A stretch of 64,000 nucleotides of DNA from Planctomycetota bacterium (GTDB lineage Bacteria > Planctomycetota > UBA1135 > GCA-002686595): NCBI GenBank assembly GCA_016795205.1, contig JAEUHZ010000064.1, positions 34,517-98,516 on the forward strand, given 5' to 3'. Within the stretch, counting starts at the first letter, position 1; every line of letters starts with the position of its first letter. The translations under genes and the position numbers were made by a program. The notes beneath the pieces were generated by a model that was not told the origin of the DNA, made no database searches, and saw only the letters and a list, made by a program, of their open reading frames with translations. Positions 17,154 to 26,800 of the stretch are shown here, in pieces.

Positions 17154-18857
17154 ATGAGCGCACCGCGTCAGTATTCGCTGAACCTCCCGGACGTCGAACG
17201 CGAGGAGCTCCCGGTCGACGTGCTGCTCGTGGGGGCCGGCCCGGCGAACCTCGCCTGCGCGATCCACCTGCAGCGGCTGCTCCAGGCCCGGGGGCTCTCC
17301 GACAAGACCGTCCTGGTGCTCGAGAAGGCCGAGGAGGTCGGCCAGCACACGCTGTCGGGCGCGGTGATGAACCCGCGCGGGATGAGCGAGCTCTTCCCGG
17401 ACTGGCGCGAGCGCGGCTGTCCGGTCGAAGCCGAGGTCGGTCCCGACGCGATGTGGTGGCTCACGCGGGCGGGCGCCACGCGCTTCGAGGGCGCGCTGTG
17501 CCCGCCGCAGCTCAAGAACCACGGCAACTTCATCGTGTCGATGAACCAGGTCGTGGGCTGGATGAAGGCCCAGGCCGAGGCGCTCGGCGTGCAGGTCTAC
17601 CCCGGCTTCCCCGCCGCCGAGATCCTGTTCGAGGGTGGGCGCGTGATCGGCGTGCAGACGCGCGACTCCGGCCTGGACAAGCACGGCCAGCGCAAGGACG
17701 CCTACCAACCGGGGATGAACGTCAAGGCGGCCGTGACCGTCTTCGGCGAAGGCGCGCGCGGCCACCTCGCGAAGCACCTGATCCGGCGCCTGGGCCTGGA
17801 CGAAGACCGCAATCCGCAGACCTACGGCACCGGCATCAAGGAGCTGTGGGAGGTCACGCCCGAGATCGGTGCCCAGTGGTGCGGAGCCGCCACGGGTGGC
17901 AAGGGCCGCGTCGTGCACACCGGCGGCCATCCACTCGGTTTCGACGGCTACGGCGGGAGCTGGATCTACGGGCTCCCCGGCAATCGCCTGAGCCTGGGCT
18001 ACGTCGTCGGGCTCGACCACCACGACGCGCGGCTCGACCCGCACGCGCTGTTCGTGGCCTGGAAGCAGCACCCCGCGATCGCGAAGCTGCTCGCGGGCGG
18101 CAAGCTGCTGCGCTACGGCGCGAAGACCGTGCCCGAGGGCGGGTACTTCGCGATGCCCAAGCTCCAGGGCGACGGCTTCGTGCTGGTGGGCGACACGGGC
18201 GGGTTCCTGAACGCCAGCACGCTGAAGGGCGTGCACCTGTCGATCAAGTCGGGGCTGCTCGCGGCCGAGGCCATCGCCGACGCGCTGGCGGCGGGCGACA
18301 CGAGCGGCGCGCGGCTGGCGCGCTACAGCGAGCTGTTCGAGGCCTCCTGGGCGCGCACGGAACTGTGGAAGGTGCGCAACTGGCGCCAAGCCTTCGACCA
18401 GGGCTTCCTGTCGGGGATGATCGACGCCGGCGTGCAGATGATCACGGGCGGCCGCGGCCTCGTGGCGCGCCGCCGGGGCCACGCCGATCACACCACGACG
18501 CGTCCGGTCAGCGCGTCGCGGATGACGAAGCCCGCGTACGACGACACGCGGTTCATGGACAAGCTGACCGACGTCTACCACTCGGGGACGGTGCACGAGG
18601 AGGATCAGCCCGCGCACCTCTTGGTCAAGGACGCCGCGATCTGCGTCGACCGCTGCACGCGCGAGTTCGGGAACCCCTGCCAGCACTTCTGCCCGGCCGC
18701 GGTCTACGAGTGGCCGTCGGAGAGCACGCCAGCGGGGCCGATCGTGAACTTCAGCAACTGCGTGCACTGCAAGACCTGCGACATCGCCGACCCCTACGAG
18801 AACATCGAGTGGGTCGTCCCCGAGGGCGGCGGCGGCCCCAAGTACCACGGCCTGTGA
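17154..18857 (+). CDS. Electron transfer flavoprotein-ubiquinone oxidoreductase
   Basis: This 567-residue membrane-associated flavoprotein carries electrons from reduced ETF to the quinone pool during fatty-acid and amino-acid oxidation. It starts with an FAD-binding 'LLVGAGPANLACAI' (about 25-37) and has 'QHTLSGAVMNPRG' near the flavin. Its C-terminus is a ferredoxin-like domain with 'CVDRCTREFGNPCQHFCP' and 'CVHCKTCDIADP', which hold the single [4Fe-4S] cluster of the family. The length fits ETF-QO (about 550-590). The ATG at 17154 lies about 50 nt after a TATCCT hexamer at 17100-17105. No ETF alpha or beta genes are visible in the window. Confidence 0.95.
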   Translation: MSAPRQYSLNLPDVEREELPVDVLLVGAGPANLACAIHLQRLLQARGLSDKTVLVLEKAEEVGQHTLSGAVMNPRGMSELFPDWRERGCPVEAEVGPDAMWWLTRAGATRFEGALCPPQLKNHGNFIVSMNQVVGWMKAQAEALGVQVYPGFPAAEILFEGGRVIGVQTRDSGLDKHGQRKDAYQPGMNVKAAVTVFGEGARGHLAKHLIRRLGLDEDRNPQTYGTGIKELWEVTPEIGAQWCGAATGGKGRVVHTGGHPLGFDGYGGSWIYGLPGNRLSLGYVVGLDHHDARLDPHALFVAWKQHPAIAKLLAGGKLLRYGAKTVPEGGYFAMPKLQGDGFVLVGDTGGFLNASTLKGVHLSIKSGLLAAEAIADALAAGDTSGARLARYSELFEASWARTELWKVRNWRQAFDQGFLSGMIDAGVQMITGGRGLVARRRGHADHTTTRPVSASRMTKPAYDDTRFMDKLTDVYHSGTVHEEDQPAHLLVKDAAICVDRCTREFGNPCQHFCPAAVYEWPSESTPAGPIVNFSNCVHCKTCDIADPYENIEWVVPEGGGGPKYHGL

Positions 18858-18909
18858 GTCGCGGCGCGCAGGCGTCGCGGGTCCAGCCCCGAGAAGAGAC
18901 TGCAACCGG

Positions 18910-20361
18910 ATGAAACTCGTCCACATCGAACCCCACGCGCGCCTCGACGCGCACGAACTCGTCGCCGTGCTCGTCGAGGAGGGCAGCAAGCCCGACGCGG
19001 GCAAGGAGCTCGCCGTGCGCGACTTCGCCTGGAAGGGCTTCCAGGGGGAGTTCCGCGAGGTGCGCAGCGCCGACGCGGCGCACCAGCGCGTGCTGGCCGT
19101 GGGCCTGGGCAAGCTCGCGAGCCTCGACGCCGAGCGCGTGCGACGGCTGGGCGCGCTCGTGGCGCAGAAGGCCGAGGCCGCGGGCGCCAAGAGCGCGGCG
19201 CTGCTCGTCCCGCGCGCCGTGGTCGAAAGGCTGGGTGCGCACGGCGCGGGCACGGCGCTGGCCGAGGGCGCGCTCCTGGGCGGTTACCGCTTCGAGAAGC
19301 GCAAGTCGAAGTCGAAGCCGGCCAAGCTCGAAACGCTCGCGCTGGTCGCACCCAAGGACCTCGGCCCAGGCATCGAGCGCGGCAAGGTCCTGGCGGCCGC
19401 CTGCGCCTTCACGCGCGATCTGCAGAACGACCCGGCCAACCTGCTGACACCCAAGGACCTGGCCGCGGCGGCCAAGGGACTCGCCAAGGCCGGGCGCATC
19501 ACCTGCGCGATCCACGACGAGCGGGCCCTGAAGCGGCTCGGCATGGGCCTGCTCCTGGGCGTGGCCGCCGGGTCGAAGCAGCCGCCGCGCCTCGTTCACC
19601 TGCACTACAAGCCCAAGGGCAAGTCGAAGGGGCGGATCGCGCTGGTCGGCAAGGGGCTCACGTTCGACTCGGGCGGCATCTCGATCAAGCCCTCGGCCAA
19701 GATGGACGAGATGCGCTTCGACATGTCGGGCGCGGCCGCGGTCCTGGGCGCGTTCCACGCCCTGCGCTCGCTCGACGTGCCCTACGAGGTCCACGGCCTG
19801 GTCGGCGCGACGGAGAACATGCCGAGCGGCAACGCGACGAAGCCCGGCGACATCCACACGGCGATGAACGGCACGACGGTCGAGGTGCTCAACACCGACG
19901 CCGAGGGTCGCTTGGTCCTGGCCGACCTCCTGTGCTACGCAGGTGCCAAGGTGAAGCCCGACGTCGTGGTCGACCTCGCGACCCTGACCGGCGCGGTCGT
20001 CGTGGCGCTGGGACACGAGCTGGCCGGGATGTTCGCCTCGACGAGCGAGCTCGAGGCCGAGCTGCGTGCCGCCGGCGACGCGACCGGCGAGCGCCTCTGG
20101 CCGCTGCCGCTCCTCGACGTCCACAAGGAGGCGATGAAGGGCGTCTTCGCCGACCTGAAGAACATCTCGGGTGGCGACTTGGGCGCAGGCTCGAGCGCGG
20201 GCGCGGCCTTCCTGGCGCCGTTCGTGCCGAGCGGCGCGGCCTGGGCTCACCTCGACATCGCTGGCGTGGCTTGGGGCGGGTCGAGCCGCGACTGGGTCGG
20301 CGGCGCGCTGGGCTCGGGCTTTGGGGCGCGGCTGCTCGTCGAGTGGCTCACGAGCCGCTGA
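18910..20361 (+). CDS. pepA: Leucyl aminopeptidase (M17)
   Basis: This 483-residue cytoplasmic metallo-exopeptidase removes N-terminal residues from peptides. The catalytic C-terminal domain contains 'LVGKGLTFDSGGISIKPS' (metal ligands Lys and Asp), 'MRFDMSGAAAVLGA' and the M17 signature NTDAEGRL (about 328-335), followed by 'DLATLTGAVVVALG'. The N-terminal domain (to about 170) is less conserved, as usual. 'YRFEKRKSKSKP' is a Lys-rich stretch unlike its surroundings. The ATG at 18910 fits the family. The gene follows the ETF-QO gene by 52 bp and is convergent with tRNA-Leu. Confidence 0.96.
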   Translation: MKLVHIEPHARLDAHELVAVLVEEGSKPDAGKELAVRDFAWKGFQGEFREVRSADAAHQRVLAVGLGKLASLDAERVRRLGALVAQKAEAAGAKSAALLVPRAVVERLGAHGAGTALAEGALLGGYRFEKRKSKSKPAKLETLALVAPKDLGPGIERGKVLAAACAFTRDLQNDPANLLTPKDLAAAAKGLAKAGRITCAIHDERALKRLGMGLLLGVAAGSKQPPRLVHLHYKPKGKSKGRIALVGKGLTFDSGGISIKPSAKMDEMRFDMSGAAAVLGAFHALRSLDVPYEVHGLVGATENMPSGNATKPGDIHTAMNGTTVEVLNTDAEGRLVLADLLCYAGAKVKPDVVVDLATLTGAVVVALGHELAGMFASTSELEAELRAAGDATGERLWPLPLLDVHKEAMKGVFADLKNISGGDLGAGSSAGAAFLAPFVPSGAAWAHLDIAGVAWGGSSRDWVGGALGSGFGARLLVEWLTSR

Positions 20362-20409
20362 GCGCGCAGCCTGCCCGCGGCCGCCTCGCTTGCTCGCGCC
20401 GCGCGCGGG

Positions 20410-20493
20410 TGGGGGAAGGGGGGCTCGAACCCCCACGCCCTCGCGGGCTTCGGATTTTAAGTCCGATGCGTCTGCCGGTTCCGCCATTCCCCC
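20410..20493 (-). tRNA. tRNA-Leu (anticodon UAA)
   Basis: Read on the minus strand, a 7-bp acceptor stem (GGGGGAA with TTCCCCC) encloses a D arm, an anticodon stem TCGGA/TCCGA with loop CTTAAAA (anticodon TAA), a long class II variable arm (GCCC..GGGC) and a T arm GGGGG-TTCGAGC-CCCCC. The discriminator base is A, as expected for tRNA-Leu. CCA is not encoded. It lies convergent to pepA and back to back with tRNA-Cys. Confidence 0.95.
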
Positions 20494-20507
20494 CGCGCAG
20501 CGCGCGG

Positions 20508-20513
20508 AGTCTA
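20508..20513 (-). promoter_or_regulatory. Possible -10 element (TAGACT) for tRNA-Leu
   Basis: TAGACT on the minus strand lies 14 bp upstream of the tRNA-Leu 5' end. The spacing suits a tRNA promoter, although no good -35 is present. Confidence 0.4.
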
Positions 20514-20536
20514 GCGCGCTTTCGCACCCGGTCCGC

Positions 20537-20564
20537 TTGACCGTCCCGAGCGCCCGGCTACGCT
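20537..20564 (+). promoter_or_regulatory. Sigma-70-type promoter for tRNA-Cys
   Basis: TTGACC (20537-20542) and TACGCT (20559-20564) are separated by 16 bp and end 16 bp before the tRNA-Cys 5' end. This is one of the best -35 boxes in the window. Confidence 0.6.
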
Positions 20565-20580
20565 TCGTCGTCTGTCTCCC

Positions 20581-20655
20581 GGCGGCATAGCCAAGTGGTA
20601 AGGCAACGGATTGCAAATCCGTTATTCCCCGGTTCGAATCCGGGTGCCGCCTCCA
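20581..20655 (+). tRNA. tRNA-Cys (anticodon GCA), CCA encoded
   Basis: The acceptor stem GGCGGCA/TGCCGCC, anticodon stem ACGGA/TCCGT with loop TTGCAAA (anticodon GCA) and T arm CCCGG-TTCGAAT-CCGGG fold normally. The discriminator base is U, the identity element for tRNA-Cys, and CCA is encoded at 20653-20655. Confidence 0.96.
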
Positions 20656-20773
20656 GCGCGCGATCAAGCAGCCAAACGCGCGCTGCTCTCCATGAGGTCA
20701 GGCCGAGAGCGCGACCCTGGGCCGGGCGCGACCAAGTCCGCCGCTGTGCCCGAACCCTGCCTCCACATCGCCC

Positions 20774-20845
20774 GGTGCTGGTTGAGCACCGCGCCGCCGC
20801 CGGGCTGGAGCTCGCGCCGACCGGCGACGACCGGTGCGGCGCGAG
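20774..20845 (-). terminator. Paired hairpins after the giant secreted-protein gene
   Basis: Nineteen bases after the stop of the gene at 20864-28486 (minus strand), 20811-20845 folds into a 14-bp stem with one bulge (arms CTCGCGCCGACCGG and CCGGTgCGGCGCGAG). A second hairpin GGTGCT/AGCACC follows at 20774-20790. There is no U-run. The rest of 20656-20863 shows nothing else recognisable. Confidence 0.45.
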
Positions 20846-20863
20846 TCGATCACGGCCAACCCC

Positions 20864-23800
20864 TCAGGGGATCCAGATCACGCTGAGTGCATTCGAGAGG
20901 TTCCAGCCCGTGCCGCACGGCCCGGCCGGGTTGCGATACCAGACCTGGTAGTTCTGCACCCCAGGGCCGACCAACTGACCGCGCACGCTGACCGGAGCCT
21001 CCGTCAACGCCGGATAGCTCGAGCTCCCGGCATGCGGCTTGGTTGCCAGGCGCACGATCGTGCCGTTCGCGCAGCGCCGGCCGTCACCGAACGGGACGTC
21101 GATGGCCAGGCTGGCCTGGAAGAACGTCGCGAACCCGGCCGGCGGCAGGCCGACGACGTCGAGCGCCAGTCCGTCCGCCGAGAGTGACGTCAGTCCGCTG
21201 CCGGTCAGGCGGGCACCCGCACCCGTCGAGTTCACACACCCTGCACCCGAGCCGGGCGGGCCGTCGTTGCCGCAGGGGCAGGCGCTCTCGCCGAAGCAGA
21301 ACGGCGTGCCGCCCAGGATCTCGCACTCGTCGGGGATCCCGTTCGCGTTCGCGTCCGGGCTTGCGAGGCCCGCCACGTCGCACCCGTCGGGGATCCCGTT
21401 CAGGTTGCAGTCCGGTGCTCCGGCGGCGATGGCGCACAGGTCGCCGAGCCCGTCGAGGTCGCAGTCGGCCTGATCGGCGTTCGGGATCGCCGGGCAGTTG
21501 TCGCAGGCGTCACCCACACCATCCGCATCCCCATCGTCCTGGGTCGGGTTGGCGAGCGCATCGCAGTTGTCGATGCAGGACGGCACGCCGTCGCCGTCGG
21601 GGTCGTCCTCGGAGACTCCGCAGCCACAGGCGCCAGGGTCGGTCTTCAGAGGATCGGCAGGGCAGCCGTCGAGGCAATCGACGACGCCATCCGCATCGCT
21701 GTCCGGGCTCGCGGTGGTGACCCAGACCGAGCAGGTCGCGACGTTCGAAGCCTCGTCCGTGATCGTGAGGACCACGAGGGTGGCACCCAGCCCCAGGATC
21801 GCGCCCGGCGGCGGGTTCTGCTCGATGGTCACGGAGCTGCAGGTGTCCGTGGCCGCGACACCGGCGCGCAGGTCGGGCAACTCGGACTGGCAGCGCGTGT
21901 CGGCCGGGATCGTCAACCGCGTCGCGCAGGCCGTGACCTCCGGTGGTGTGACATCCGCCACATCGACGAGGACCTCGCACGCGCTGGAGTTGCCCGACGC
22001 GTCGAGCGCCGTGAGCGTGACGATCGTCCCGCCGAGGCCGAGCAGGGTCCCGGCCGCTGGGCTCTGGCTCAGCGTCACCGGGCCGCAGTCGATCACACCC
22101 ACGGATGAGGTCAGGTCCGGCAGGGCCGCCAGACAACCTGGACCGGCGCTCAGCGCGAGCGGAGCGGGACAGGTGATCTCGGGCGGCGTCGTGTCGAGCA
22201 CGCTGAACGTCGTCGAGCACGTGGCGGGGTTGCCGGCCGCGTCGGTGACGGTGAGCACGACCTCGATCGTGCCCGCGCCGACGAGCGTGCCGGGGGCCGG
22301 GACCTGCGTCACGCTGACCGTGCCGCACTCGTCGCTGGCGACGACGAGGCCGGTGAGGTCCGGTACGGCGGCCGAACAGCCGGCGCCAGCCGGCGCGCTC
22401 TGCGCCGGAGCGCAGCTCGTGATCTCGGGCGGCGTCGTGTCGAGCACGCTGAACGTCGTCGAGCACGTGGCGGGGTTACCCGCCGTGTCGGTGACGGTGA
22501 GCACGACCTCGACCGTGCCCGCGCCGACGAGCGTGCCGGGGGCCGGCACCTGCGTCACGCTGACCGTGCCGCACTCGTCGCTGGCGACGACGAGGCCGGT
22601 GAGGTCCGGCACGGCAGCCAGACAGCCGGCGCCAGCCGGCGCGCTCTGCGCCGGAGCGCAGCTCGTGATCGCGGGCGGCGTCGTGTCGAGCACGACGAAG
22701 TTCGTGATGCACGTCGCCGGATTTCCGGCGGCATCCAGGACCGTGAGCACGACGTCGGTTCCCGGGGTGCCAACCAGCGTGCCCGGCGCTGGAACTTGCG
22801 TCACGCTGATCGCGCCGCAGTCGTCGCTCGCGACGACCAAGCTGGTGAAATCAGGGACTGCGGCGAGACAGCCGGCCCCAGCCGGTGCGCTCTGCGGTGG
22901 CGCGCAACTCGTGAGCGTGGGAGCGACGGTGTCCGTCAGGGACCACGTCAGCGTGAACGGCCCGCCTGGGAAATCGAGCATGCGCGCGAACCCGGAGGTC
23001 GCCACGCGCAGCAGCAGGGTCTCGCCGGTCTGGACGACCAGCGTGATCCGCGAGCCCGGGGAGCACGCGGCGCCGCCCTGGTCGTTGCAGCTCGAGCCGA
23101 ATGGCGCGCGCTGGTTCGAGGCGCTCGTCGTGGGGCACGCCGAGTGGGCGGAGAGCACGGTGTCGGTCGCACCACACGTGGCGAAGGTCACCGTGCCCGC
23201 GCACGGCGCGGTCCACGCGAACCAGACGTCCTCGTGGGTCGCGAGCGGGGCGCAGCTCGCGAGCTGGTTCGACCACAGGAGCGATGGCGCACCGGTCGCT
23301 CCGAGGGTCGTCCCCGCCGCGGAGCCGCTCGGGCCGCTGAGCGGCTGTGGGCTCGGGCAGTCGTCGTTCGCCGGAGTCGGATTGCAGCGCAGTGCGAGTT
23401 GGTAGTTTCCCGACTCGGATGGGGCGGCGTGCACCAGGATGCGGTAGGTCTCACCGCCCGTCGCCGCCCAACCGATGCGCGCACGACCGTCGTTGAAGAG
23501 AATGTCCGCGTTGTCGTTGGCCGTCGTGCACACGAGCGATCCGCAGGCTCCGCGGAAGACCGTCACGCGCGGGTTGTAGAAATCGAGCGGTAGGACCTCG
23601 ACCTCCAGGCTGCCGGAGACCGCAGGCGTCACCACGTACCAGACCCCGGCCGAGACCACTTCGTTCGAGGAGTCGATCTCCGAGCCGCCGGGCCCCAGAC
23701 AGGTGGGGAGCGGACCGTCGAACGTCGCCCCGACCGTCCGGCCCAGGATCGTCGTGGGGCAGGTGATCGCCAGCGCGTCCTGACACGCATCGTTCGCGGG

Positions 23801-26800
23801 CGGTGCCGGAGGCTCGATGGCGGCCAGGATCTCGAACAAGCCAGGAACGCCCTTGTCCTCGACGCGGATGTAGAGGACCTGGCCGTCGTAGTCGAAGCGA
23901 GCCGTGGCGCAGGAAGCCGGGCCGCCGCACGGCGTGCCGCCGCAGTCGTCGTTGCAGGCGTACTCCCAGTTGCCGCAGAACTCGTGGATCGAGACCACGG
24001 TGTCGATGCCCGCTCCGCACGTGCTCACGTTGAGGTCGTGGCCCGCGATTCCGGCGACGGCGAACCAGACGTCGTTGCCGTCGACCGTGCCGCACGAGGA
24101 GAACACGCCATCCGGCGTCGCACCGATCGTCCAGGCCGGGGTCAGCTCGCCGGGCCTGAGCGTGAGGGGACTGAAGCACAGGTCGTTGCCGGGCAAGCCG
24201 TTCACGGTGTAGTCGATCCGGTACTGGCTGCTCGAGCCCCCGGGCAGGAGGCCACCGACGCGGGAACTCCCCGGCGTCGGGAAATCCACCGAGCTGACCT
24301 GGAGCACGTACCTCACCCCGAACTCCACCGGGATGGAGGCGGTGATCGGGCCACACGGGCCGGCGGGGCCGGCGTTCAGGAACGTCGCGATCGGACAGGC
24401 GCTGCCCGACGCGAGCTGGTTCACGATCACGCTGACGGGAAACTGGGCCGCGAGGGTGAAGTCGAACGTGCCGGTCGTCGGTGAGGTGAACGCCAGCCAG
24501 TCGACGCTGCGGATGTTGTGGTTGTGGAGCGCCTGCCCGAGGAACGTGCGCGTCGTGATGTCGACGGGCAGCAGCTCGAGCGGCTGCAAGGTCTGGTTGG
24601 CGCACCCGGCGTTCATCGCCGGTCCGAAGGCCGGCTCGAGCTCGCGGTAGGCTGCGGGTGGGTAGCTCGCCGGGCACGTCGGGCAGGGGAGCGCCGTCGT
24701 GCAGGGGGCACCGAGGTCGGAGATCTCGAGCACGAACGAATCCGTCGAAGCGCCGCCCAGCCACGGCGCGACCCACACGTAGTAGGTGCGACCGAGCTCC
24801 GTGCACCACGCGACGGAAGCTGCGAGGCCAGCGCACCCCGGCCCGGCGTCGTCCGCGGCCGCGACGACCAGGAGGTTGTCCGCGGTCCCACACAGGACGA
24901 GGAGCACGGTGTCGAGATCACCCGCTGTGGGGCAGGTCGAGGCGCGCAGCGTCGTGCCGGTCCCCGTCACCCGGTACCAGAGTCCGCGCCGCATCGCATC
25001 CGAGGGCGACACGGAGGAGATCAAGGTTCCCCCGCCCATCGCCGTGTTCGTCGGTCCGACGAACGGGATGCCCGCCGACGGAGTGCGCAGGATGGCGTTC
25101 GATTCGCGGTGTGCGCCGGTGAAATCGCCTGTGATCTGAGCTCCGAGTCCGTACGGTCCGGCGATCTCGATCGCACCTGCTGCGTCGTCGTTGGCCGGCG
25201 TCGACGCGGCTGCCACGTGCAGTGGCATCCACAGGCTCCCGTGCAGGGGGCCGTCGACGAGATCGACCCGCAGGTGGCGCGGGCCCACCGCCGTTGCTCC
25301 GTCGATGGGGATGACGCAGGTGTAGATGCCGTCGCCCGCCACGTCGTCGCCGCCCGTACCGTCGTCGCGGATCGGAGTTCCGGGGGCGCCGCCAACGGGC
25401 GTCAGATCCACGCTGGCGACGACTCCATAGCGGGCCGCGGCGTCCGCGCAGGCGAAGGGCGAGAGCAAGAGGCGCGTGCCGCCACCCTGGGGCGCGATCT
25501 GGGGGAAGCAGGTGCCGGCACCGGACAGGCCGCCGACGGGTCCCAGTGCGGCGTTCCGGGGTGAGGGGAAGAAGAAGGCGAAGAACTCGTCGCCGCTGTA
25601 GAAGCCGTCGCGGTCGCCGCATTCGCGTCGCCAGAGGCTCGTCCCACTGCGCAGCTCGGGCGCATCGGACGCGGCTGCGCCGTAGCTCACCCAGTCGACG
25701 AGCAGCGGGCTCGACGTCGGGTTCGTGGGCAGCGGGGTCGTGGACAGTGCCAGAGCGACGTCGCCGACCTCAGGGAGGTCGAGGACGGCCAGGTCGTCCG
25801 CCGCCGGGAGCGGCAGCGCCTGTCCGGGAGAGACGAGCGGGCCATCGCAGACGACCAGGAAGCTCGAGCGGGCCGCGATCGTGCCCGTCAAGGCGTGCAC
25901 GAGCCACGTCGAGCCGGACTGGACCTGGAGGGACCAACCGTCCAGGACGATGGGAGACGCGCTCGGGTTGAAGAGCTCGACGTAGTCGCGCTCCATGGTT
26001 GGCGCGTAGTTCTGGCTCGATGCATGCAGGCCGCTGATCCGGATGATCGCGCTCGGGTCGCGCACCGTGACGAGCACGTGGCAATCGGTGGCGTTCGAAG
26101 ACGGATCCTCGAACGTGATCGTCACCGCGTGATCGCCGAGGGGCAGGCTGGTTCCCGGCGGCGGCGTCTGCGAGATCGTCGCGATGCCGCAGGCGTCCGT
26201 GGCCTGGGCCAGGGAGCGCAAGTCGGGCAGCACTGCGGGCGCCGGGTAGCTCGCGTCGAGCACGAGTTCCTGCGGGCACGACTGCAAGGCCGGAGGCGTC
26301 GTGTCCGCCAGCGTCCAACGCAGCGTGAAGTCGCCGCCCGGCGCAGCACCGACGCCGACGCCGACGCGCACGTAGACGGTCTGCCCAGCGTCGATGAAGC
26401 CACTGACCCGTGCGCCCGGCGTGCAGCCAGACCCACCGGAGTCGTTGCACAGCCCGCCGATCTGGTTCGAGCTGAATGGTCCCTGGCACGCCGAGTGGAA
26501 CGAGACGGTCGAGTCGTAGCCACCGCAGGTGTCGACGGTCAGCGTCTGCAGGCACGCGGCCGTATTCGTGTAGGCGTACCACACGTCGAAATAGCCGTAG
26601 TTCGGCATGCAGCTCGGCCAACTGCCCGACACGCTCGCCGTCGCGCCGGTCGTCGTGCCCGCGAGCGAGCCCGTCAGGCCCGCGAGCGGGATCGCCGCGC
26701 TGCAGTCGTCGTTGGCCGGGGTCGGCGCCGACGAGGCTCTCAGCGTGAACTCGACCGGTGTCGCGTTCGAGGACGGACCGACCAGGACGAGGTAGGGCGT

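Noticed and set aside
16452..19253. 933-residue open frame on the minus strand opposite the MBL and ETF-QO genes
   Set aside because: High third-position GC leaves long antisense frames without stops. No motif was seen in it, whereas the plus-strand genes are clear.
20410..20655. tRNA pair as an attachment site of an integrated element
   Set aside because: No integrase, no direct repeat of a tRNA 3' end and no change of composition were seen on either side.
22173..22910. Regular repeats considered as a CRISPR array
   Set aside because: The units are 246 bp, in frame and encode HYR domains; there are no short palindromic repeats with unique spacers.
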